DNA from: Pedobacter antarcticus
GTDB lineage: Bacteria > Bacteroidota > Bacteroidia > Sphingobacteriales > Sphingobacteriaceae
DNA length: 64,000 bases
Reading direction: 5' to 3'
Assembly: GCF_900112985.1 (NCBI RefSeq)
Contig: NZ_FONS01000002.1
Coordinates: 248,001 to 312,000, forward strand
Shown here: positions 45,214 through 53,621 of the stretch, piece by piece
How the letters are laid out: the number at the start of each line of letters is the position of its first letter
Numbering within the stretch: the first letter of the stretch is position 1
Position numbers and translations under genes: made by a program
Notes under the pieces: generated by a model
What the model was told of the DNA's origin: nothing
What the model saw: only the letters and a program-made list of their open reading frames with translations
Databases searched by the model: none

Positions 45214-46704
45214 ATGAGTACTGAAACTAATCAACTTCCTGAAGAAAAGATCGTGGACAGAAAGTCCATCGACAGCAATGACAATTCAAGAAGGAATTTT
45301 ATAAAAACAACAGCATTGGCTGCAGCAGGATTTATGATCCTGCCGCGCCATGTTCTGGGTGGTAAAGGCTTTCTGGCACCCAGCGATCGTTTATTGGTTG
45401 CCGGAGTCGGCGTAGGCGGAAAGGGAGAATCCAATCTGAATAATATCCATAATGGCGGTAAATCTGAAATTGCATTTCTATGTGATGTCGATAGGCGCAG
45501 AGCCTCCAATTCGGTGAAAAAGTATCCTCGGGCAAAATATTATGAGGATTACCGGGAGATGTTAGATAAAGAGAGTAAAAACATTGATGGGGTAGTCGTA
45601 TCTACGCCCGATCACAATCATGCAATGATCACAATGGCGGCTATGCAGTTAGGTAAAGCTGTTTATGTGGAGAAGCCTTTATCACATGATATTTATGAGG
45701 CTCGAAAAATGACAGAGGCTGCACAAAGATATCAGGTAGTTACGCAAATGGGTAATCAGGGTTCTTCCGGCGATGGTGTGCGGCAACTGCAGGAATGGTG
45801 CGATGCGGGCGTAATTGGTAAAGTCCATACAGTTTATTGCTGGACGGACAGGCCACTCTGGCCACAGGGTATTACCTGGCCTTCGATTAATGGTGAAATT
45901 CCGAAGGAACTCAATTGGGATCTCTGGCTTGGCAGCGCGCCATATAAACCCTTCATTGATAAACTTGTTCCTTTTAACTGGAGAGGCTGGTGGGACTACG
46001 GGACCGGTGCGATAGGCGATATGGGCTGCCATTTGGTCGAACCTCCTTTCCGCGTACTTGGGCTTGATACGCCATTGGATGTGCAGTGCAGCGTTGGCAG
46101 TATCTATGAAGATGAGTTCAAGCGCGGATATTATCCGGACAGCTGTCCTCCTTCAAGTCATATCATAATGACTTTCAAGAAAACAAATAAGACTAAAGGC
46201 GATTTGAGGTTACACTGGATGGATGGTGGCATTAAGCCGGGCCGGCCGGAGGAGCTGGGCGCGAATGAACCTTTTGGTGCAAATGGTGTTTTGTTTGAGG
46301 GCACAAAAGGAAAAATGATGTGTGACGTGTATGGTTCAAATCCACGTTTACTGCCTCTTTCACGCAACCAACAGGTGCATACTAAACAGAAGATCGAGCG
46401 GGTAAACGGTGGTGTCGAAGGACATTACTGGCAATGGGCGGAGGCAGCTATAGCTGGATATGGAAAAATCAGGCTGAGTTCTCCTTTTGAAATTGCAGGT
46501 CCGCTGACAGAGACTTTATTAATTGCAAATCTGGCTATTCGGGGAACCGATGTAAGAACGGCGAGAGCAGGTGGCGGTTTTGAGTACCCTGGAAGAGATA
46601 TTAAAATGATCTGGGATAAAGAGCAGCTGAAAGTTACCAATTTTGATGCCGTAAATGCTTATATAAAAAGAGAATACCGTCAAGGCTGGAGCCTTGGTAC
46701 TTAA
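45214..46704 (+). CDS. Tat-exported Gfo/Idh/MocA oxidoreductase (second copy)
   Basis: A 496-residue enzyme with SRRNFIKTTALAAAGFMILP as twin-arginine signal (residues 25-44), Rossmann motif VAGVGVGGKGESN and EKPLSHD catalytic motif near 150. The C-terminal domain has GWWDYGTGAIGDMGCHLVEPPFR and LRLHWMDGG, a pattern of the large exported subfamily. It differs strongly from the copy at 40448, so the two probably act on different substrates or in opposite directions. It follows the fusion gene by 25 bp. Confidence 0.9.
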   Translation: MSTETNQLPEEKIVDRKSIDSNDNSRRNFIKTTALAAAGFMILPRHVLGGKGFLAPSDRLLVAGVGVGGKGESNLNNIHNGGKSEIAFLCDVDRRRASNSVKKYPRAKYYEDYREMLDKESKNIDGVVVSTPDHNHAMITMAAMQLGKAVYVEKPLSHDIYEARKMTEAAQRYQVVTQMGNQGSSGDGVRQLQEWCDAGVIGKVHTVYCWTDRPLWPQGITWPSINGEIPKELNWDLWLGSAPYKPFIDKLVPFNWRGWWDYGTGAIGDMGCHLVEPPFRVLGLDTPLDVQCSVGSIYEDEFKRGYYPDSCPPSSHIIMTFKKTNKTKGDLRLHWMDGGIKPGRPEELGANEPFGANGVLFEGTKGKMMCDVYGSNPRLLPLSRNQQVHTKQKIERVNGGVEGHYWQWAEAAIAGYGKIRLSSPFEIAGPLTETLLIANLAIRGTDVRTARAGGGFEYPGRDIKMIWDKEQLKVTNFDAVNAYIKREYRQGWSLGT

Positions 46705-46716
46705 AAAATAACCGTC

Positions 46717-47799
46717 ATGGAAACAGGAAACAAAAACCTGAGAGTACTGGTCGTGGGATGTGGTAACATGGGCTCTTCCCATGCTGCCGCCTACCATCAT
46801 CTGGATGGATTTGAAATCTGCGGACTGGTCTCGAAAGGGGATAGTAAAAGAAAATTAAATGATAAGCTCGGGGCTGATTACCCCTTGTTTGATGATTTTG
46901 AGGATGCAATTCAAACCTCCCGGCCTGATGCAGTCTGTATCTCCACTTATCCAGACACTCACGAGGCATTTGCGATCAGGGCGATGGAAAGTGGTTGTCA
47001 TGTATTCATAGAGAAACCACTTGCCGATTCGGTCGCTGGTGCACAGCGGGTTGCTGCTGCTGCTAAGAAGTATCAAAAGAAACTACTCGTGGGCTATATA
47101 CTCCGCTATCATCCTTCCTGGCAGAAGTTTATTGAGCTTGCCAGAGGGTTGGGTAAACCGTTGGTCATGCGGATGAATCTAAACCAGCAAAGCCAGGCTG
47201 AAAAATGGGCCGTGCATCAGAACCTGCTTAAAAGCTTAAGCCCTATTGTTGATTGCGGAGTTCATTATCTGGATGTTATGTGTCAGATGACCCGTTCCAG
47301 GCCGATTGAAGTAAGCGCTATCGGGGCGAGACTTTCAGATGTTATTGCGGCCGGTAATTATAATTACGGACAGCTGCAGATCAGGTTTGAAGATGGTTCT
47401 GTGGGATGGTATGAATCTGGCTGGGGACCGATGATGAGTGATACGGCATTCTTTATCAAAGATGTAATTGGTCCGCAGGGCGCAGTTTCCATCGTTGCAC
47501 GGGAAGCTGCGGCATCCGGTAATTCAGATAATATAGATTCGCATACCCGTACCGAATCTATTAAAGTTCACCATGCAGAATTAGATGCTGCCGGACACTT
47601 TGCAAAGCCCGATACCTGGATAGATATGCGTGATGAACCCGGTCACCAGGAGTTGTGCAACAGGGAGCAACGGGCATTTTTAAAAGCCATTATTGAAGAT
47701 GTAGATCTTCAGGAGGCAACAGAAGAAGCAGTAAACAGCCTGAGGATTGCATTTGCATGTGATGAATCTGTACGGAAGGGAGAGCGGGTTAAACTCTGA
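46717..47799 (+). CDS. Cytosolic Gfo/Idh/MocA oxidoreductase
   Basis: A 360-residue enzyme with no signal peptide: MEVTG-like start (METGNKNLRVLVVGCGNMGSSHAAAY) holds the Rossmann motif, and VFIEKPLADS carries the EKP catalytic Lys near residue 93. It has SPIVDCGVHYLDVMCQM, typical of the family. It is 12 bp downstream of the Tat enzyme and is the last gene of the locus, giving the cell both exported and cytosolic oxidoreductases. Substrate unknown. Confidence 0.9.
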   Translation: METGNKNLRVLVVGCGNMGSSHAAAYHHLDGFEICGLVSKGDSKRKLNDKLGADYPLFDDFEDAIQTSRPDAVCISTYPDTHEAFAIRAMESGCHVFIEKPLADSVAGAQRVAAAAKKYQKKLLVGYILRYHPSWQKFIELARGLGKPLVMRMNLNQQSQAEKWAVHQNLLKSLSPIVDCGVHYLDVMCQMTRSRPIEVSAIGARLSDVIAAGNYNYGQLQIRFEDGSVGWYESGWGPMMSDTAFFIKDVIGPQGAVSIVAREAAASGNSDNIDSHTRTESIKVHHAELDAAGHFAKPDTWIDMRDEPGHQELCNREQRAFLKAIIEDVDLQEATEEAVNSLRIAFACDESVRKGERVKL

Positions 47800-48022
47800 A
47801 GTGTTGGCCAGCCTCTTTTCTTTCCTGAAGATGTTCCTGCTGGGGGCTGCTCATCGACTTGCTCAGACGAATCTGAAGGTAGAACATCATGGATGACATG
47901 GTTATTGCTGCTGTAGCTAACCAAGTATTTTCCAGTAAATAGGAGGCGATAACCAGTACGATATTGACCGTAAATAGCCATAGGCTGATTCCAGCCGCGG
48001 AGTGAATCGGGAATTTTTTCAT
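47789..48022 (-). CDS. Small two-helix membrane protein
   Basis: A 77-residue protein starting MKKFPIHSAAGISLWLF, with two membrane helices (LWLFTVNIVLVIASYLL and a second near 35-52) and a charged C-terminus rich in Gln and Glu. It runs against the oxidoreductase gene and overlaps its last 11 bp. The start follows a structured leader (48027-48100). No family recognised; the helices and start context make it plausible, but its small size leaves doubt. Confidence 0.5.
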   Translation of the reverse strand: MKKFPIHSAAGISLWLFTVNIVLVIASYLLENTWLATAAITMSSMMFYLQIRLSKSMSSPQQEHLQERKEAGQHFRV

Positions 48023-48026
48023 AAAT

Positions 48027-48100
48027 ACTTTATCAGGCGTAAAAAATTGATTTCCTACAGCCCCAAACCAATTGTTGGCTTGGGGCTCAGCTGATAAAGT
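48027..48100 (-). promoter_or_regulatory. Structured 5' leader of the small membrane protein
   Basis: Outer 10-bp stem CTGATAAAGT/ACTTTATCAG (48091-48100 with 48027-48036) enclosing an inner stem AGCCCCAA/TTGGGGCT (48059-48066 with 48080-48087) whose loop forms CCAA/TTGG. On the minus strand it ends 4 nt before the ATG at 48022. It could be a cis-acting RNA; no known class is recognised. Confidence 0.4.
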
Positions 48101-48245
48101 CCTTACAGGTTGTGCGTGAGAAATAACCAAAGTGGTAATGAACGGCCACACGTTTAGCATACATCATAAATGTTGTCTCCATCTCCCTGGAAAGGGAAAC
48201 TTCATACCTGAAAAGGTCCGTTCTATGCTTTTTTTGGTTAGTCAT
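48087..48245 (-). CDS. Possible 52-residue small protein
   Basis: An ATG at 48245 opens 52 codons (start MTNQKKHRTDLFRYEVSLSR, end CKDFIS) closed by TGA at 48089-48087, 64 bp before the membrane protein start. The chain is basic and rich in aromatic and His residues (VHYHFGYF), without a signal or membrane helix. It might be the first gene of a tiny operon. No family recognised and coding status is uncertain. Confidence 0.3.
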   Translation of the reverse strand: MTNQKKHRTDLFRYEVSLSREMETTFMMYAKRVAVHYHFGYFSRTTCKDFIS

Positions 48246-48345
48246 AATCGCTTTGTTCCTTGAACAGCCTCAGGGAGACTGAAGGGTTAGCTTATACTAA
48301 TTTCTAAATTTTATTCATATAAACAAATTATAAAATCCTTATCTG

Positions 48346-48356
48346 CTGATAATCAG
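48346..48356. promoter_or_regulatory. Palindrome at the hemoglobin promoter
   Basis: CTGATAATCAG is a perfect palindrome around a central A. It occupies the place of the expected -33 element, 12 bp upstream of the -7 box, where a regulator could act. Regulator unknown. Confidence 0.35.
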
Positions 48357-48368
48357 TATCGCTCTCCC

Positions 48369-48376
48369 TATCTTTG
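48369..48376 (+). promoter_or_regulatory. -7 element of the hemoglobin gene
   Basis: TATCTTTG matches TAnnTTTG, 38 bp before the start codon at 48415. The -33 region at 19 bp reads CTGA rather than TTTG, so activation or a weak promoter is likely. Confidence 0.45.
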
Positions 48377-48414
48377 CCATTCAATCTAACAGCTAAACAA
48401 ACCTCAGACAAGGC

Positions 48415-48810
48415 ATGGCAGCAGCAAAAAGTGATATCAGCGACCTCAAAGACATCCAGCTTCTGGTAGATCACTTCTATCAACTAGTCCAGCATGACGA
48501 ACTGATCGGACCCATCTTTTCTGCAGCCATTTCCGACTGGGAGCCCCACCTTCAGCAGATGTATCGCTTCTGGAATGCCGCCCTCTTCGGCGCACCAGGA
48601 TTCACTGGAAATCCCTTCGCCAAACACGCCCGCCTTCCCATCGCACCCCAGCACTTCAAACGCTGGCTCGAACTCTTCTCCCAAACCGTCCTTAACCTTT
48701 TCGAAGGTGAAAAAGCTACCGAAGCCATCCACCGTGCCAACCTCATGGCCGAAATGTTCATGCGTCGCCTCGATTCCCTGCGCAACAATAACCGAACCCC
48801 CATCGTTTAA
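48415..48810 (+). CDS. Group III truncated hemoglobin
   Basis: A 131-residue globin with a 2-on-2 fold of group III: DHFYQLVQHDELIGPIF at helices A-B, MYRFWNAALFGAPGFTGNPFAKHARLPI (B10-E region) and QHFKRWLELFSQTV, whose His is the proximal heme ligand F8. Such globins bind O2, NO or sulfide in the cytoplasm; the exact role is unknown. Codons strongly prefer C at the third position (ATC, CTC, GCC, TTC), unlike all neighbours, hinting at recent acquisition or a local mutation bias. Start context is normal. Confidence 0.93.
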   Translation: MAAAKSDISDLKDIQLLVDHFYQLVQHDELIGPIFSAAISDWEPHLQQMYRFWNAALFGAPGFTGNPFAKHARLPIAPQHFKRWLELFSQTVLNLFEGEKATEAIHRANLMAEMFMRRLDSLRNNNRTPIV

Positions 48811-48985
48811 AAAAACAAACCCGACCCTACTTGCCTCCCAAATTCCTTCCAATAACTAACATCTACACGAAAAAACGACTCATACTGCCTTCCTAAATGC
48901 CATCCAATACCTAAAATTTACAAAAAAACCCATACCGGTTCTCCACCAGCCCTTCCAAAAAATCCAAAAAAAAACCCCATACCGG
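48808..48985 (+). repeat. Degenerate G-poor repeat array
   Basis: Four degenerate copies of an A-run followed by C-rich CATACYGS: around 48808-48835 (CCCTACTTGCC), 48870-48889 (CATACTGCC), 48922-48938 (CATACCGG) and 48966-48985 (CATACCGG). Units 2 and 3 also share upstream AAATnCCnTCCAATAnCTAA (48840 and 48895). G is rare on the plus strand. Spacing is uneven, about 45-55 bp. No coding role seen. Confidence 0.5.
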
Positions 48986-49003
48986 CCCCCTAGTTGGCGC
49001 TAA

Positions 49004-49115
49004 TTCACGAAGGAATACTCGTAAAAAAAAGGGTGTAAGTTTTTTTTGCGTGCCTACAGCTTTGCTGTCAGCACAGAAAAAAAATCTTACACCCTTTTCT
49101 TTACGCTTTTCGTGA
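49004..49115. repeat. 112-bp imperfect palindrome between hemoglobin and yitT-like genes
   Basis: Outer arms TTCACGAA (49004-49011) and TTCGTGAA (49108-49115); matching inner blocks include AAAAGGGTGTAAG with CTTACACCCTTTT, T-run with A-run, and a central GTGC...ACAGC-TTT-GCTGT...GCAC hairpin. Stem is broken by a few mismatches and bulges. It abuts the yitT stop at 49117 and probably terminates transcription from both sides, but it is longer than needed. Confidence 0.7.
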
Positions 49116-49116
49116 A

Positions 49117-49965
49117 CTAACTCAACGTAAAACCTCTTCCAAAAACGTCGTGCACATCATGGATAACCACAAAAGCCATGGGGTCAAGCTCGTGAATTGC
49201 GCGTTTCAGCTCCATTAATTCAGGCTTGCTAATCACGACATAGATAACTTCTTTCGGGTTTTTTGTATACGCACCGCTGCCATGGAGAATAGTGGCTCCA
49301 CGGAACATACCTTCCGTAATTTTAGCGGAGATCTGTGCAGCTTCGGTGGAGATGATGGTTACTGCCTTTTTGGTATTGAAGCCCTCGATGATAAAGTCGA
49401 CGACTCTGGCACCGACATAAACTGCTATTAGCGTGTACATTGTGTTTTCTGGCCCGATGATAAATGCCGAAAGTGCGATAACGACGATATCTACAATCAG
49501 CATGGCAGTTCCTAATTTCCAGCCCCAGAACTTTTGAAAGAGACGGGCAATAATAGCGGAGCCACCGGTTGTTCCGCCCGATAAGAATACCAGGCCTATT
49601 CCACCACCGACTAGTACGCCGGAGAAGATTGCGGCCAGCAATGGATCTGAAGTTAGTGGCTTCAGTTCATTTTCAGTCAGGAACAGGAATAGAGAGGAAA
49701 AAAATATACCGAATATGGTGTAGATGATGGTGCGTTTATCGAGTAGCTTGTACCCGATAACCATCAGTATGGCATTTAAAATCAGGTTTAATATCCCGGG
49801 AGACCAGTTGAAATAATAGAAGGCAACAATGGTTAACCCAATTACACCACCCTCGGAAAGTTTGTTGGGGATAGCGAAAAAATTAATTCCCACAGCGAAA
49901 AGCAGCGTACCCAGGATGATTAATCCGAAATGCTTTGCATGGTCTTTTGTTAGTTTGATTTTCAT
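49117..49965 (-). CDS. YitT-family membrane protein (DUF161/DUF2179)
   Basis: A 282-residue protein with about six membrane helices (from FGLIILGTLLFAVGINFFAIP) containing the repeated DUF161 motif LSGGTTGGSAIIARLF near residue 128, and a C-terminal cytosolic DUF2179 domain (IISTEAAQISAKITEGMFRGATILHGSGAYT, residues 200-280). The function is unknown; a transporter role is suspected. It is a single minus-strand gene divergent from the second susC, and ends against the 112-bp palindrome. Confidence 0.9.
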   Translation of the reverse strand: MKIKLTKDHAKHFGLIILGTLLFAVGINFFAIPNKLSEGGVIGLTIVAFYYFNWSPGILNLILNAILMVIGYKLLDKRTIIYTIFGIFFSSLFLFLTENELKPLTSDPLLAAIFSGVLVGGGIGLVFLSGGTTGGSAIIARLFQKFWGWKLGTAMLIVDIVVIALSAFIIGPENTMYTLIAVYVGARVVDFIIEGFNTKKAVTIISTEAAQISAKITEGMFRGATILHGSGAYTKNPKEVIYVVISKPELMELKRAIHELDPMAFVVIHDVHDVFGRGFTLS

Positions 49966-50407
49966 AGATTTTAGAGAAAAGAAGAATGCTAGATCTGCAC
50001 ATGTATGTTATCTAATAATTCTGTTACAAATATCTGAAAATTATGACGTTTTGAGGATAACAATTTGATGATTGGTATAAATTGAACAATTTGTAAAAAT
50101 GACACCAAAAATGTTCAGTATTTTGATATTATGGTGTTGTATTACAGGTGATTATTGAGTTTTTCGTAAAAAATAATTGACGATCTGTAAGTTTGAGGGT
50201 TTTTTATCCCAAAAAAAGACTAGTAAGACAGTGGGTTAATGGTTTTTGTGGTTTTTAAACGATATATACGTTTAAAATATTTCGATTTCGTTAAATCGGA
50301 AAACAAAACGCCTAAAAGTCAATCGTATTTCGTCAATAGCTTTATAATAGGCATTCTATTGCACATATTGTACCCGAATTTATTACAAACCACATTATTA
50401 ACACTAA
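49966..50407. other. AT-rich divergent promoter region
   Basis: A 442-bp gap between the yitT-like gene (-) and susC (+). No coding potential is seen. Runs of T and repeated TTTTGATATT-like sequences prevail; the only clear structure is the promoter and inverted repeat at 50245-50277. Confidence 0.6.
50245..50277 (+). promoter_or_regulatory. Promoter with overlapping inverted repeat for the second susC
   Basis: TTTG at 50245-50248, an 18-bp spacer, then TACGTTTA at 50267-50274 (one mismatch to TAnnTTTG). The inverted repeat TTTTAAACG-N7-CGTTTAAAA (50253-50261 and 50269-50277) covers the -7 box. This looks like an operator for an unknown regulator; the susC start lies 130 bp downstream. Confidence 0.45.
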
Positions 50408-53400
50408 ATGAAAAAAAAACTACTTAATTTTCTTGTGTTGAGTTTGTTGTGTTTAAGCACGGCATTTGCTCAAAACAAAAATGTAAAAGGAAGAATAATC
50501 GGAGCAGAAGACGGGCTTTCAATCCCTGGAGTTTCTGTGAAGGTTAAAGGCACGACAATTGGTGCTCAGACGGATGGTGATGGAAACTTCACAATCGGTC
50601 CGGTTACCCCAACAAGTGTATTAGTTTTCTCTGCTCTGGGATACGGAACTGCAGAACAGGCAGTAGGAACCAGAACGCAAATCAATGCAACACTTAAAGA
50701 AGATTCTAAAGCGCTGGAAGAGGTTGTGATCAACGTAGCGTATGGAACTTCGAAAAAAGAAGCAATTACTGGTGCTGTTGCACAAATCAATAAAGGCGAT
50801 CTGGAACTTCGTCCATTAACGAACGTGAACAATGCGTTGGCGGGTGCCTCTGCTGGTGTAGTTTCTACTGCATCCAGTGGCCAGCCGGGTGCTTCCGGAT
50901 CTATTAGGATCCGTGGTTTCGGATCGATTAATGCCTCAAACACACCCCTATATGTAGTAGATGGAGCTCCATATGATGGCGATATTTCTAACATCAATAT
51001 GAATGATGTACAGAATATTTCAATTCTGAAAGACGCTTCTGCTTCTGCACTTTATGGTTCACGTGCAGCTAATGGTGTTGTCATTATTACGACTGTCAAA
51101 GGTAAACAGGGCGGCGACCAGTTAAATCTTAATTTAACACAGGGTGTGAGCTCAAGAGGAATGGCTGAATACGACCGCGTAAATGCTTTTCAATACTATC
51201 CATTGGCTTTTCAAGCTTACAGAAATAGTTTAGTTTACCCTTTAAGCGGCACACCTTTAACACCTGGAGCAGCAGATACAAAAGCATCTGCAGAAACCTT
51301 CAAAAACTTAGGTTACAATCCATTTAATGTTCCAAATGACCAGGTGATTAATGGTTCAGGTCAGATGAATCAGAATGCAAAATTAGCTTATGATGATTTT
51401 GACTGGATTGAGCCGTTAAAGCGTGTTGGTAAAAGGACAGATATGAACATGAACTACAGTGGTGCAACTGAGAAATCTGACTATTTATTATCATTAGGTT
51501 ATTTGAATGATAAAGGATATGTGGAGAAATCAGATTTTACAAGATTTACCGGAAGGGTAAATGTGAATGCAAATCCATTAAAATGGTTCAAAACCGGGTT
51601 AAATATTTCAGGAAACGTCACAGAGTCTAATGTTGCAAATGGCTTGGGAACTGCCGCAGGTACAGGAAGTACTTCTTATAATAACGTCTTCTTCTTCGCC
51701 CGTAATATTGGTCCGATTTATCCAGTTTACAGACATGACGCTTCAGGCGCTTTCGAACTGGATAACAACGGCAATAAAATTTATGATATCGGTGCGCTCC
51801 GCCCTTCTGGTGCAAGTAACGGAAGACACGTGGTTCAGGAAACAGATTTAAACTATAACCTGTTTAAAAGAAACACCGTTAGTGCGCGGACTTATGGAGA
51901 GATTACTTTCCTGAAAGACTTTAAATTTACGCAAAAGATCAACGTTGATATCTCGAATACAGATAGATCAAGCTACGATAACAATATTGTAGGTGATGGT
52001 GCACCTGCCGGAAGAGCAACCTTAACAGGTATCACGCAGACTTCATTGACTGCCACTCAGGTTTTGAGTTATAACAAAACGGTTAACGATCACGGCTTTG
52101 ACTTTATCGCTGGTCATGAGACGTACAAATTCAAATATGATTATCTGACAGGATCTAAAAATTCACAAGTATTAGACGGAAATACAGAGTTGGTTAACTT
52201 CTCTACGATCAGTAACCTGAATTCTTATAAAGACAAATACACGCTGGAGTCTTATTTCACACAATTGAACTATAATTATCAAGGTAAATATTTCCTGAAC
52301 GGATCATTCAGACGTGACGGTTCTTCCAAATTCGCACCAGACAGCAGATGGGGTAATTTCTTCTCTATTGGAGCATCATGGTTGGTTAGTCAGGAAACAT
52401 TTATGAAGGATGTAGAATGGGTTAATTATTTGAAACTACGTGGTTCATATGGTTCTGTAGGTAATGACAGATTATTAGACGCTGATGGTTTAGAAACTTA
52501 CTATAACTACAAAGCTTATTATAACCTGAATAACAACAATGCTCAGGAAGGTGGATTATTACTGAACTCACTGGCAACTCCTAATTTAAAATGGGAAACT
52601 AATTATTCGAAAGATATCGCTGTTGAATACAGCTTGTTTAAAAACAGGTTACGTGGTACTTTTGAAGTGTTTGATAGAAGATCTGGTAACTTACTATTTA
52701 ATGTTCCGCTTCCTGTCTCTAACGGTATCCCGACTATTGCGACCAATATTGGCGAGATGTACAATAAAGGTATTGAGATCGAAATCGGTGGAGATCTGAT
52801 TAAAACCAAAAACTTTAAATGGGATGCCAATATTAACTGGACAACAGTTAAAAATAAGATCACGAAAATGCCTGAAGAATCGCCAACTATTATTGACGGA
52901 ACAAAAAGGTTAGCTGTAGGACAATCGAGATATGATTTCTGGCTTAAAAAATGGGCAGGTGTAGATCCCACTGACGGTTCTTCATTGTACGTAAGAGACA
53001 CGGATATCCCTAGTAGCAAACCGTCTGAAAACAGAACTATTGATGGTAAGGAATACACAACCAACATCAACAATGCTGAATTTGGATACAATGGATCTGC
53101 TATCCCTGATTTTTCTGGTGCTATTACCAACACCTTTAAGTATAAAGACTTTCAGTTCTCTTTCATGATGAATTACCAGGTAGGCGGTAAAATTTATGAC
53201 GGCGCTTATCGAGGTCTAATGGCTTATGCAAGCTATGGAGGTGCATTACATTCCGATGCATTAAATGCCTGGAAAAATGCAGGTGACGTTACCGACGTTC
53301 CACGTTTGGATGTTGGCTCTTCAACGAACAACAATGGCCAGTCTGATCGTTGGTTAATCGACGCTTCTTATCTAGCATTGAGATCAGCTTCATTGTCTTA

Positions 53401-53587
53401 TACATTACCTAAGTCATTTATTTCGAAAGCTGATCTGAAAAATGCACGAGTTTATCTATCAGGTGAAAACCTAGCGATTTTCTCTAAACGTAAAGGTCTG
53501 GATCCAAGCTATTCTTATACTGGTGTAAGTTCTAATGCTTATTCACCTACACGTACGATCAGTTTAGGATTGAACGTTTCGTTTTAA
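50408..53587 (+). CDS. SusC/RagA-family TonB-dependent outer-membrane transporter (second)
   Basis: A 1059-residue importer. Signal peptide (MKKKLLNFLVLSLLCLSTAFAQ) then regulatory domain (VKGRIIGAEDGLSIPGVSV), plug (EEVVINVAYGTSKKEAITGAV, IRIRGFGSINASNTPLYVVDG, NISILKDASASALYGSRAANG) and barrel ending ISLGLNVSF. It is paired with a SusD gene 34 bp on. No hydrolase, regulator or sigma/anti-sigma gene stands beside the pair, so the cargo is unknown; it may take up peptides or sugars. Confidence 0.95.
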   Translation: MKKKLLNFLVLSLLCLSTAFAQNKNVKGRIIGAEDGLSIPGVSVKVKGTTIGAQTDGDGNFTIGPVTPTSVLVFSALGYGTAEQAVGTRTQINATLKEDSKALEEVVINVAYGTSKKEAITGAVAQINKGDLELRPLTNVNNALAGASAGVVSTASSGQPGASGSIRIRGFGSINASNTPLYVVDGAPYDGDISNINMNDVQNISILKDASASALYGSRAANGVVIITTVKGKQGGDQLNLNLTQGVSSRGMAEYDRVNAFQYYPLAFQAYRNSLVYPLSGTPLTPGAADTKASAETFKNLGYNPFNVPNDQVINGSGQMNQNAKLAYDDFDWIEPLKRVGKRTDMNMNYSGATEKSDYLLSLGYLNDKGYVEKSDFTRFTGRVNVNANPLKWFKTGLNISGNVTESNVANGLGTAAGTGSTSYNNVFFFARNIGPIYPVYRHDASGAFELDNNGNKIYDIGALRPSGASNGRHVVQETDLNYNLFKRNTVSARTYGEITFLKDFKFTQKINVDISNTDRSSYDNNIVGDGAPAGRATLTGITQTSLTATQVLSYNKTVNDHGFDFIAGHETYKFKYDYLTGSKNSQVLDGNTELVNFSTISNLNSYKDKYTLESYFTQLNYNYQGKYFLNGSFRRDGSSKFAPDSRWGNFFSIGASWLVSQETFMKDVEWVNYLKLRGSYGSVGNDRLLDADGLETYYNYKAYYNLNNNNAQEGGLLLNSLATPNLKWETNYSKDIAVEYSLFKNRLRGTFEVFDRRSGNLLFNVPLPVSNGIPTIATNIGEMYNKGIEIEIGGDLIKTKNFKWDANINWTTVKNKITKMPEESPTIIDGTKRLAVGQSRYDFWLKKWAGVDPTDGSSLYVRDTDIPSSKPSENRTIDGKEYTTNINNAEFGYNGSAIPDFSGAITNTFKYKDFQFSFMMNYQVGGKIYDGAYRGLMAYASYGGALHSDALNAWKNAGDVTDVPRLDVGSSTNNNGQSDRWLIDASYLALRSASLSYTLPKSFISKADLKNARVYLSGENLAIFSKRKGLDPSYSYTGVSSNAYSPTRTISLGLNVSF

Positions 53588-53621
53588 TAAATAATCTTGA
53601 TATCAACTATTGTATATACAA

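Noticed and set aside
48484..48852. Long minus-strand frame (122 codons), and another at 48552-48803, over the hemoglobin gene
   Set aside because: They are shadows created by the C-ending codons of the plus-strand globin, which has clear family motifs.
48808..48985. CRISPR array
   Set aside because: Units are degenerate, spacing is uneven, and no cas gene is present.
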